A DNA stretch of 64,000 bases from Pleomorphomonas sp. NRK KF1 (GTDB lineage: Bacteria > Pseudomonadota > Alphaproteobacteria > Rhizobiales > Pleomorphomonadaceae). Below the pieces are notes generated by a model. The model saw only the letters and a list, made by a program, of their open reading frames with translations. It made no database searches and was not told the DNA's origin. Both the position numbers and the translations under genes were made by a program. Location of the stretch: the NCBI RefSeq assembly GCF_023721755.1, contig NZ_JAMDLH010000001.1:62001-126000 (forward strand), written 5' to 3'. This document shows, piece after piece, positions 38,291 to 48,300 of the stretch. Positions within the stretch are counted from its first letter, which is position 1, and every line of letters begins with the position of its first letter.

Positions 38291-38316
38291 AAGGCGCTCC
38301 GGAAGGGGCGCCTTTT
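38291..38316 (+). terminator. Intrinsic terminator after aroG
   Basis: AAGGCGCTCC and GGGGCGCCTT pair over ten bases with one T-G pair around a GGAA loop, followed by TTTT. Confidence 0.85.
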
Positions 38317-38393
38317 GCATTTAGAGCGCGACGATCGGTGACGGTCTGCTGCCGGCATGAGGCGTTTCGTGCCCGGATGGCGAGAGACCGACT

Positions 38394-39665
38394 TCAGCGG
38401 CCGTTCTCGTCCTTCAGCGTTTCCTTCTGGGTGATGAGGCGGGCGGAGTGCTGGCCGGACATGAAGATCCATAGCCAGCTCCAGGCCACGGCGAAGCGGC
38501 TGCGGGTGCCGATCAGGAAGTAGATGTGGGCGATGCCCCACACCCACCAGGCAATGGCGCCCTTCAGCTTGATCCAGCCGAAGTCGACCACGGCGGCGCT
38601 GCGGCCGATGGTCGCCAGATTACCCTGATGACGGTAGACGAACGGCCCCGGCGCCGGCTTGCCGGCAAGGCGGTTCCGAATGATCTTCGCCACGTGGGCG
38701 CCTTGCTGCTTGGCGGCCGGCGCCACGCCCGGCACCGGCTTGCCATTGGCCGTCGTCACCGACGCCGTATCGCCGATCACGAAGATGTCCGGCGCGCCGG
38801 GGACGGTCAGATCCGGCTCGACGATGGCACGCCCGGCCCGGTCGGCCGGTGCGCCGAGCCATTCGGCGGCGCGCGACGCCTGCACGCCCGCCGCCCACAG
38901 CACCGTCCTTGCCGGCACGAACTCCTCGCCGACGCGGACGCCCTCGGCTGAAATGTCGGTCACCGGGACGCCGGTGCGCACCGTGACGCCAAGCTTTTCC
39001 AGTGCCTTGGCGCCATAGTCGGACATGTCTGGCGTGAACACTGGTAGGATGCGTGGCCCTGCCTCGATCAGCAGGATTCGGGCGCTGCGCGTATCGATCG
39101 ACCGGAACTCGTCGACCAGCGTGCGGTGGGCCAGTTCGGCGATGATGCCGGCCAGCTCGACACCGGTCGGGCCGCCACCGATGATGGCGAAGGTGAGCAG
39201 GGCCTGCCGCTTCTCGGGATCGGTCTCCAGTTCCGCCCGTTCGAAGGCCAGCAACACGCGCCGGCGAATGGTGGTGGCATCCTCCAGCGTCTTGAGACCC
39301 GGCGCGAAGGCCTCCCACTCGTCGTGGCCGAAATAGGCGTGGCGGGCGCCGGTGGCCAGCACCAGCGTGTCGTAGGGCACGGCGGTGCCGTCCCGGAGCC
39401 GCACGGTCTTCTCCTGCCGGTCGACGCCGGTGACGTGACCGAGAATCGTCTTCACCTCCGGCCGGTCGCGAAACAGGCGCCGAACCGGCCAGGCGATTTC
39501 CGACGTGGCGAGCAGCGTGGTCGCCACCTGATAGAGCAGGGGCTGGAACAGATGGTGGTTGCGCCGGTCGATCAGCGTTATGTCGACGGCTGCCCCCTTG
39601 AGATCGAGCACGAGCTGCAGCCCGGCGAATCCGCTTCCCACGACGACGACGCGATGACTGGGCAT
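38394..39665 (-). CDS. ndh: Type II NADH dehydrogenase
   Basis: Single-subunit, non-proton-pumping NADH:quinone oxidoreductase at the inner face of the cytoplasmic membrane. 423 residues with the FAD-binding VVVVGSGFAGLQLVLDL at the start, the NADH-binding IIGGGPTGVELAG near 160-172, and the FVIGDTASV segment that closes the FAD site near 290. The hydrophobic C-terminal part (IAWWVWGIAHIYFLIGTRSR, then VAWSWLWIFM) anchors it in the membrane. It is divergent from nothing: the TetR gene lies upstream on the same strand, 60 bases away. Confidence 0.92.
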   Translation of the reverse strand: MPSHRVVVVGSGFAGLQLVLDLKGAAVDITLIDRRNHHLFQPLLYQVATTLLATSEIAWPVRRLFRDRPEVKTILGHVTGVDRQEKTVRLRDGTAVPYDTLVLATGARHAYFGHDEWEAFAPGLKTLEDATTIRRRVLLAFERAELETDPEKRQALLTFAIIGGGPTGVELAGIIAELAHRTLVDEFRSIDTRSARILLIEAGPRILPVFTPDMSDYGAKALEKLGVTVRTGVPVTDISAEGVRVGEEFVPARTVLWAAGVQASRAAEWLGAPADRAGRAIVEPDLTVPGAPDIFVIGDTASVTTANGKPVPGVAPAAKQQGAHVAKIIRNRLAGKPAPGPFVYRHQGNLATIGRSAAVVDFGWIKLKGAIAWWVWGIAHIYFLIGTRSRFAVAWSWLWIFMSGQHSARLITQKETLKDENGR

Positions 39666-39725
39666 AATGCGCTCCGATCCGAGAGATCAAGACTGCTTCT
39701 CAATGGGCCCATAGGCGAGCGGAGA

Positions 39726-40397
39726 TCAATAAATATCGTCTTCACCGCAACTTAAGTCTTCCTGAAGAGGCATGGATCGAGGGTTTACGGCGCCAGCGGC
39801 GTAGGCTTCCAGTATGTGGTCGATCGCGTCTTCCAACAGTCTCCCCCGCAGATCGTCCGACACCTGGCTGGTGGTCAGGAGGTCGGCCAGGCCATGCACC
39901 AAGGCCCAGGCTCCGAGCGCCGTGTCGCGTGGTTTGGCCGATGAGACCGGTATGGCGGCAGCAAGCTGCTCATAGGCTCGGTCGGCTGCCGTGCGGAGAG
40001 CGGGAAAGCCTGACTTGCTGATCTCGGATGAGAACATCAACCGATAGAGCGATGGGGCCTCGATCGCAAAAGCGACATAAGCGCGCCCGATCGCCACGAG
40101 CCGCTCGGCCCGTCCTGCTTCCGCGTTGGCCGCCGAGACAAGGCGGGTGGAAAGCTGCTCGAAACCGTCTGTGGCAATCGCCGCGAGCAGTGCTTCTCGG
40201 CTTTCGAAGTGACGATACGGGGCGTTGTGCGACACGCCCGCTGCGCGCGCGACCTCGCGCAGCGAAACGCCGGGAGGGCCGCCATCGGCAAGCAGTGCGC
40301 GTCCGACCGCGATCAGAGTGCGCCTCAGGTCCCCGTGGTGGTAAGCGACGACGTCATGTCGAGAGGCCGCCTGTTCATCCGGTTGTTTGCCGGCCAT
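39726..40397 (-). CDS. TetR-family regulator, divergent from a DoxX-like gene
   Basis: Repressor-type regulator of 223 residues. The helix-turn-helix segment VSLREVARAAGVSHNAPYRH, completed by FESREALLAAIA, lies at about 43-75, and a C-terminal ligand domain of the WHG/TetR_C_33 type follows (LYRLMFSSEISKSG and ALGAWALVHGLADLL). The inducer is unknown. It faces the DoxX-like gene across 178 bases that contain a good 19-bp palindrome, so that gene is the likely target along with tetR itself. The ndh gene follows on the same strand and could be co-transcribed. Confidence 0.92.
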   Translation of the reverse strand: MAGKQPDEQAASRHDVVAYHHGDLRRTLIAVGRALLADGGPPGVSLREVARAAGVSHNAPYRHFESREALLAAIATDGFEQLSTRLVSAANAEAGRAERLVAIGRAYVAFAIEAPSLYRLMFSSEISKSGFPALRTAADRAYEQLAAAIPVSSAKPRDTALGAWALVHGLADLLTTSQVSDDLRGRLLEDAIDHILEAYAAGAVNPRSMPLQEDLSCGEDDIY

Positions 40398-40487
40398 GCC
40401 ATCTTCCTTCGGAGTGCTTCCGTGCCTGGTATCGTTGATCCCGGGGCGGGAGTCGGGCCTCGTAACCGCTTCGAGCTTGGCTTCGGG

Positions 40488-40533
40488 ATGTTGACAATGC
40501 CCACATACTCCCTCATGTTGGCGCCGTCAACAT
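40488..40533. promoter_or_regulatory. TetR operator candidate overlapping a promoter
   Basis: The 19-bp palindrome ATGTTGGCGCCGTCAACAT (40515-40533) has eight paired positions and one mismatch around a central C. A third copy of its half-site, ATGTTGAC, lies at 40488-40495 and overlaps TTGACA (40491-40496), a consensus -35 for the DoxX-like gene with CATGTT at the -10 position 17 bases on. Repressor bound here would block that promoter. Confidence 0.6.
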
Positions 40534-40575
40534 TGGGGTGGCGCCGGCGAGCACAAGCCCATGACGGAGTCGACG

Positions 40576-41034
40576 ATGCTGTTCTTTGCCTTGCTCTCGA
40601 TAATCTCTGTTGTCGCCTCGGTTGTCGGTTGGTTGGTCGGCGTGCCCCTTGACGCGGCGGCAGCGGTTCGGTGGGGGCTTTCGGCATCCCTGCTGTTCTT
40701 CGGCATCGACCACCTGATCACGCCACAGCGTTACTTGCCCATGATGCCGAGTCTGATCCCGGCCCCGCGCGCCGTTGTTCTCGTGACGGGCCTTTGCGAG
40801 ATTGCGGGTGGCCTTGGGCTCTGGCCGCCGGAGTTGCGCTCTGCCGCCGGATGGGCCCTCGCAGTCTATTTCGTCTGTGTGTTCCCGGCTAACATCAAGA
40901 ACGCCGTTGGCGGCCTGTCCGTGGATGGTCTGCCATCATCTCGCATCTATTACTGGGTGCGCCTCCCATTCCAGCCCGTTGCCATCTGGGCAGCGCTGTT
41001 CGCCGCGGAAATTACGAGATGGCCGGTTGGTTGA
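40576..41034 (+). CDS. DoxX-like small membrane protein
   Basis: Polytopic membrane protein of about 152 residues, with four hydrophobic segments (LFFALLSIISVVASVVGWLV, WGLSASLLFFGIDHL, VVLVTGLCEIAGGLGLW, GWALAVYFVCVFPANI). The pattern FFGIDHLITPQRYLPMMP and FPANIKNAV match the DoxX/DUF-type quinone-associated or oxidative-stress membrane proteins. GGAG at 40566-40569 selects the ATG at 40576 over the one at 40561. It lies divergent to a TetR-family gene with a shared operator, the usual setting for an inducible stress or efflux-related gene. Confidence 0.8.
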   Translation: MLFFALLSIISVVASVVGWLVGVPLDAAAAVRWGLSASLLFFGIDHLITPQRYLPMMPSLIPAPRAVVLVTGLCEIAGGLGLWPPELRSAAGWALAVYFVCVFPANIKNAVGGLSVDGLPSSRIYYWVRLPFQPVAIWAALFAAEITRWPVG

Positions 41035-41183
41035 CGGGCGAGCTCGTTCTTGGGCGCCAACAGTCTCTTCCAATCCAGCGTCGAAAAGGGTCTTCTGGAC
41101 GCGGCCGGACAAGTCGATTCGAACCGCCGTCAAACGGTTCACCTAAACCAATTGCAATCTTGACATCCGTGCCAGTTCGCATC

Positions 41184-42545
<1,362 letters not shown>

Positions 42546-42574
42546 GCGCTTTGGGCTTCGACCAATAAGTGAGG

Positions 42575-42607
42575 AAAGGCCCGGCCCGCGCCGGGCCTTT
42601 TCTTTTT
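42575..42607 (+). terminator. Intrinsic terminator after eno
   Basis: Perfect 11-bp stem AAAGGCCCGGC / GCCGGGCCTTT with a CCGC loop, followed by TCTTTTT. Confidence 0.9.
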
Positions 42608-42695
42608 GAAGGTTCTTCACCTTTCCGGGCTGCTGACACGAGACTGTCGCGTCATAGTGGAGAATGCTGTTGATCACTGACCGAGAGGACTGACC

Positions 42696-43274
42696 ATGAC
42701 AGCCAAACGCATTGCCATCGTGCTCATCGACGAGTTCGCCGATTGGGAGCACGGGTTGTTCGCCGCGGCCGCCAGGGCCTGGCTCGGTGCGCGTGTCGAT
42801 CACTACACGCCCGGTGGCCGCGTCGTGCGGTCGATGGGCGGCCTGAGCGTCACGCCCGAGGCGGCGCTTGAAACGCTGGCGTCCGCTCAGTTCGACGCTC
42901 TGGCGGTGATTGGATCTTCCGGTTGGGAAGCCGCCGATGCGCCTGATATCGGCGCCATCGTCCGCGAGGCACTGGCAGCGGGCAAGCCCGTCGGCGTGAT
43001 CTGCGGCGCTACGCTGGCCGCGGCTCGGGCCGGTGTGCTGAACCAACGCCGCCACACCAGCAACGCTGCCGATTATCTGCGCGATCATGTGCCGGACTAC
43101 GACGGAGCGCTCTACGTCGAGTCGCCACGCGCCGTGACCGATGGCAGCCTGGTGACAGCACCGGGCACCGCGCCGTCGACCTTTGCGACCGAGTTGCTCG
43201 GTCTGATTTGGCCCGACCATCCGATGCTCGGTCAACTGGTCGCAATGACCGCCGCCGAGCACCGCAACGGCTGA
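42696..43274 (+). CDS. DJ-1/PfpI family protein (class I glutamine amidotransferase fold)
   Basis: Cytoplasmic protein of 192 residues in the DJ-1/PfpI superfamily, related to YhbO, YajL and the Hsp31 group of glyoxalase-, deglycase- or chaperone-like proteins. The nucleophile elbow VICGATLAAARAG carries Cys103, and Glu18 in FADWEHGLF is the partner that lowers its pKa. The activity cannot be told from sequence. GAGAGGA before the ATG is a good ribosome site. It stands between eno and recJ, each separated by a hairpin. Confidence 0.87.
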   Translation: MTAKRIAIVLIDEFADWEHGLFAAAARAWLGARVDHYTPGGRVVRSMGGLSVTPEAALETLASAQFDALAVIGSSGWEAADAPDIGAIVREALAAGKPVGVICGATLAAARAGVLNQRRHTSNAADYLRDHVPDYDGALYVESPRAVTDGSLVTAPGTAPSTFATELLGLIWPDHPMLGQLVAMTAAEHRNG

Positions 43275-43280
43275 ACGATC

Positions 43281-43316
43281 CACCGCCGCGCAAGTCCATG
43301 GCTTTGCGCGGCGGTG
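43281..43316 (+). terminator. Hairpin between the PfpI gene and recJ
   Basis: Perfect 13-bp stem CACCGCCGCGCAA / TTGCGCGGCGGTG with a 10-base loop. There is no T-run, so the terminator call is tentative. Confidence 0.55.
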
Positions 43317-43338
43317 CCGCTTGCTCTATTGAGAAGCG

Positions 43339-45180
43339 ATGACCTCTCCCGCCGAATCCGCTTCGTCGACCCTTCCGGCCGAGCGCCGTGCCGTTCTCGG
43401 CGTGACGCGCTCGGCGACCGACCGCCCTTGGCGCGACCGGCTCGACACGCGCGGCGGCGCGCTCGCTCGCCAGATCGCCCAGGAGGTCGGACTGCCGGAT
43501 GTCGTGTCGCGGCTGCTTGCGGCTCGCGACGTGCCAGCCGAGGCGGCTGAGGCCTACCTCAATCCACAGATCCGCACGCTGCTGCCAGATCCCTCGCTGT
43601 TCACCGACATGGAGCCGGCCGCCGCCCGCATCGCCGACGCCGTCGAGAGGGGGGAGAAGGTCGCCGTCTTCGGCGACTATGACGTCGACGGCGCCACGTC
43701 GGTCGCCGTCTTTGTCCGCTATCTGCGCAGCCAGGGGCTCGATCCCTCCATCTACATTCCGGACCGCCTCGTCGATGGCTACGGCCCCAATCCGCGCGCC
43801 GTCGGCGAGTTGGCGGCCGGTGGCGCCACTCTGCTCGTGACGCTCGACTGCGGCACGTCGAGCTTCGAGGCCTTCGCGGAAGCGGGGCGGCTCGGGCTGG
43901 ATGTCGTTACCCTCGATCACCATCAGGCTGGTGTCGAGCTGCCGCCGACGCTGGCGCTGGTCAATCCCAACCGGCAGGACGACCTTTCCGGCCACGGCCA
44001 TCTTGCCGCCGTCGGCGTCACTTTCGTGACGCTGGTGGCCGTCAATCGCGAGCTTCGGCGGCGTGGCTGGTTCGACCGACAGGGCACGCCGCCCCCCGAT
44101 CTCCTGGCGCTGCTCGACCTCGTGGCGCTCGGCACCATCTGCGATGTAGTGCCGCTCGTCGGCCTCAACCGCGCCTTCGTCGTCAAGGGCTTGTCGGTGT
44201 TGAGGGCGCGCGGCAACCGTGGTCTTGCCGCGCTCGCCGACGTGGTCAAGCTCAACGGACCGCCGACGCCCTACAACCTCGCGTTCATGCTGGGGCCGCG
44301 CATCAATGCTGGCGGCCGCATCGGCGACAGCGGCCTCGGTGCGCGCCTCCTGATATCCGACGATCACGTGGCGGCCGGTCGCATCGCCGTCGAGCTCGAT
44401 CGGCTCAATCGGGAGCGGCAGGCGCTGGAGGCGGAAGCTCTGGACGCGGCCGAGCTGATGGTCGTCGCCCGGCTCGGCGGAGACGCGCCGCCCGTCATCG
44501 TCGAGGCCTCGGCCGACTGGCATCCAGGTATCGTCGGCCTCGTCGCCGCCCGTCTCAAGGAACGTTACCGCTGTCCCACGTTTGCCATCGCGCTGGACGG
44601 AGTGGGCGGGGCGGTCGGTTCGGGGCGCTCGATCGCCGGCATCGATCTTGGCGCCGTGGTGCGCCTTGCGCTCGAACGAGGCCTGATCACCAAGGGCGGC
44701 GGGCATGCCATGGCGGCGGGCATATCGCTGCCGGCGGATGGCATCGATGCCTTCCGGGCCTTCGTGTCGGCCGCCGTTGCCGACGGGGTGGCGCTGGCTC
44801 GCGCCGCCGAGGCGCTGGAGGTCGACGCGGCCTTGACGGCCGATGGCGCCACGCCGGAACTGATCGAAGCGATCGGACGGGTCGGCCCCTTCGGCTCAGC
44901 CCAGCCCGAACCGCTGTTCGTCTTTCCCTCGCATCGGTTGCTCTATCTCGACACGGCCGGCCGCAACCACCTTCGTCTGACGCTGGCCTCCTCGGCCGGT
45001 ACTCGGGTCAAGGCCATGGCCTTCCGCGCCGTCGGGCAGCCGCTCGGTGATTTCCTGGCCGCCAACCGGGGCGGCTCGCTGCACATCGCCGGCCATGTCG
45101 ATCTCGACTGGTGGCAGGGCGCACCGCGCGTCAACATCCGCGTGGTCGACGCCGCCGATCCCGTGAAGACCCGCTCCTGA
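43339..45180 (+). CDS. recJ: Single-stranded-DNA-specific exonuclease RecJ
   Basis: 5'-to-3' exonuclease for single-stranded DNA in RecF-pathway recombination, mismatch and base-excision repair. 613 residues. The DHH domain has DYDVDGATS (113-121), the LDCG motif (169-172) and LDHH (192-195). The DHHA1 domain has KGGGHAMAAG near 452-461 with GSGRS before it. An OB-fold domain at the C-terminus (about 490-613) binds DNA. Length fits the family. It starts after a hairpin behind the PfpI gene and is the last gene before the macroglobulin. Confidence 0.97.
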   Translation: MTSPAESASSTLPAERRAVLGVTRSATDRPWRDRLDTRGGALARQIAQEVGLPDVVSRLLAARDVPAEAAEAYLNPQIRTLLPDPSLFTDMEPAAARIADAVERGEKVAVFGDYDVDGATSVAVFVRYLRSQGLDPSIYIPDRLVDGYGPNPRAVGELAAGGATLLVTLDCGTSSFEAFAEAGRLGLDVVTLDHHQAGVELPPTLALVNPNRQDDLSGHGHLAAVGVTFVTLVAVNRELRRRGWFDRQGTPPPDLLALLDLVALGTICDVVPLVGLNRAFVVKGLSVLRARGNRGLAALADVVKLNGPPTPYNLAFMLGPRINAGGRIGDSGLGARLLISDDHVAAGRIAVELDRLNRERQALEAEALDAAELMVVARLGGDAPPVIVEASADWHPGIVGLVAARLKERYRCPTFAIALDGVGGAVGSGRSIAGIDLGAVVRLALERGLITKGGGHAMAAGISLPADGIDAFRAFVSAAVADGVALARAAEALEVDAALTADGATPELIEAIGRVGPFGSAQPEPLFVFPSHRLLYLDTAGRNHLRLTLASSAGTRVKAMAFRAVGQPLGDFLAANRGGSLHIAGHVDLDWWQGAPRVNIRVVDAADPVKTRS

Positions 45181-45323
45181 CCGTCTCGCCTCGGGGAGAC
45201 ATCGCCTTTGGCCGAGTTGCCGACGGGCCTGCCTCCGGCTATTGCTGGAGTAGGTGTTTTCATTGATTTGCCTTTGATTGATGTCATTGTCCGGCCGACT
45301 GCCGGTTTCCGAGGGGGATATCC

Positions 45324-48300
45324 ATGGTGTCCGTTCGGCGTTTGGCGCGACTTTTCGCGCTCGTGTGTCTTTCGTCGGCGGGGTTGGCCCTCGCAGTGCC
45401 GGGCGAAGCGGCCGAGCGGCGGGCGGTCATAACGGAGGGCGCCGACTATTTCGGCGAGGACATCGAGACACTGAAGGGCGTCGAACTCGGCGACTGCGAG
45501 GCGGCATGCGTTGCCGACGATCGCTGCGTCGCCTTCACCTACAACACCAAGGCCCAGTGGTGCTTCAAGAAGGGCACGGTTGGTGACCTTCGCACCTTCG
45601 CAGGGGCCGTGGCCGGCCGGATCGTCTCCTCCGAGGCGACCGATCCCGCCCTTGCCGACACCCGCCTTGAGGAGATCGGCTTCATCGGTCAGCGCTACAT
45701 CGACGAAGCCCGAAAGCTGGAGGGCGTCATCGCCGACGAGCCGGCGGAAGGCAGGCTCGACAGGCTGCTCGCCGCCAGCGACAAGGCGATCGATGCCGGT
45801 GACAACCTGCAGGCCGCCGAGACCCTGCGCAAGGCCATCCGCCTCGATCCCGACCGCAACGATCTCTGGTGGCGCTACTCCGACCAGGCGATCCTCGTAC
45901 CCAACGACAGTGATCGCCACAGCACCTTCATTCGCGAGTCGACCGCAGCGGCGATCAACGCCTACCTGCGCGCATCGGATGTCGACGAACAGGTCGCCGC
46001 TCTCAACTCGCTCGCCAACTCCTTCGTGACGCGTGCCAACTGGGATCTGGGCATCAAGACGCTGCGTCGTCGCCTCGCCTTGCAGGACGACCCCGACTGG
46101 CGCTCGGCCTTCGACGACTGGATTGCCCAGCACGGCTTCCGCGTCGCCGACCACTCGGTAGACACGCAGTCGTCGACGCCGCGCATCTGCGTCGCCTTCT
46201 CCGATCCCATCGCCCGCAACGATCCCTCGATCACCGGCTATTTCGCCGTGGAGGGCGGCGAGCGGCTTGCGATCGAGGCCGAGGACAACCAGATCTGTGC
46301 CGCTGGCGTCGAATACGGCAACCGCTATCACGTCACCGTTCGCAAGGGGCTTCCCGCCAAGGACGGCGAGGAAGCACTGAACAAGACCGTCGATCTCGAC
46401 ATCTACGTGCGCGACCGCGATCCCTCGGTTCGCTTCATGGGCAAGGCCTATGTGCTGCCCAAGACGCCGAACGCCACGATTCCCGTCGTCTCCGTCAACG
46501 TCGACACGCTCGACGCCCGTGTCCTGAAGATCGGCGACCGCAACCTGGTCAACGCCGTCGGCCAGGATCGATTCCTGAGCCAGCTCGACAAGTGGAGCGC
46601 CGACGCCGTCGCCGACCGTGAGGGGCGCGAGGTCTGGTCCGGCCAGATCGCCGTCAAGCGCGACACCAACCGCGAGGTGACCACGGCCGTTCCCGTGAGC
46701 GAACTGGTCAAGACGCTGGAACCCGGCGTCTATGCGCTGGTGGTCCGCGACATCAACAAGAAGGAAGAGTGGTCGGCCGACGCCACGCAATGGTTCGTGG
46801 TGTCCGATCTCGGCCTTGCCACCATGACTGGCAACGACGGCCTGCATGTCGTCATCAGGGGGCTCAGCGACGCCAAGGCCGTTGCCGGCGTCGACCTCAA
46901 GCTGATCGCCAACGACAACGACGTGCTGGGATCGGCGATCACCGACGACCAGGGATACGCTCGTTTCGACGCCGGGCTCGTGAAGGGCACCGGCGGTGCG
47001 GCGCCACAGCTTCTTCTGGCATCCAAGGACGGCGATTTCGCTTTCCTCAACCTGCAGAAGGCCGCCTTCGATCTGACCGATCGCGGCGTCGAAGGGCGCG
47101 ATCCGCCGAAGCCGGTCGACGTGTTCATGACCGCCGAGCGCGGCGTCTATCGGCCCGGTGAGGCGGTGAACCTCACGGTACTCACCCGCGATCCGGCCGC
47201 CGCGGCGCTGCCCGATGTGCCGCTGACCCTGGTGGTGCGCCGCCCCGACGGAAACGAGTTCATTCGCCAGCTCGTCGCCGACGAGGGCGCCGGCGGTCGC
47301 GACCTCACCTTCGATCTGCCTGGTGGCGCGCAGCGCGGCACCTGGCGCGCCGCCGCCTACACCGATCCGAAGGCGGCCGCCCTGCAGGAGGTGACCTTCA
47401 AGGTCGAGGACTTCCAGCCCGAACGCATCGACTTCGCGGTGAAAACCGACGCCACGCTGCTGCATGTCGGCGAAAGCGTCGACGCCACCTTGCATGCCGA
47501 CTGGCTCTACGGCGCCCCCGCTGCCAACCTTGCCATCGAAGGCGAGGTCTACGTGACGCCGGCGGCTGACATTTCCTCGGCGCCCGGCTACCGTTTCGGC
47601 CTCACCGACGACGATTTCACGTCCGCCGTTCAGGACGTCCAGTCGGACGGCACCGACGAGAACGGCGATGCCGCCATCACGCTGACGACGCCCGAAGTGG
47701 CCGATACCACCCGCCCATTGCAGGCCGCCGTCCACGTTCGCGTGCTCGACACCAATGGCCGGCCGGTCGAACGTCGCTTGACGTTGCCGGTCTCGACCGG
47801 ACATGAGCGGATCGGCGTGAAACCGCTGTTCGACGGCTCGGTGGAGGAGGGCGGCAACGCCGCCTTCGACGTCGCCGTGCTCGACGCCGACTATGCCAGG
47901 ATCGGCGCCAAGGATCTCAGCTGGACGCTGTCCCGCGTCCAGACGAACTATCAGTGGTACCAGAGCGACGGCTCCTGGGACTACCACGCCATCAAGAGTT
48001 CGACCCGCGTCGCCGACGGCAAGCTCGATGTCGAGCCAGGCCAGCCCGCCCGTATCGAGGCGCGTGTCGAGTGGGGCGAGTACCAGCTCACGGTCTCCAG
48101 TGCCGACGGCGCGCTCATTCCGGTTTCCACCGGCTTCGAGGCCGGCTGGTATGTGCCGACGACATCGGAGGAAACGCCCGATCTTCTCAAGATCACCTTG
48201 GACAAGCCGCGCTACTCCATCGGCGACACGCTGAAGGCGCACATCGAGCCGCGCTTTGCCGGTGTGGCGGTGGTGTCGGTGGTGGACGATCGGCTGATCG

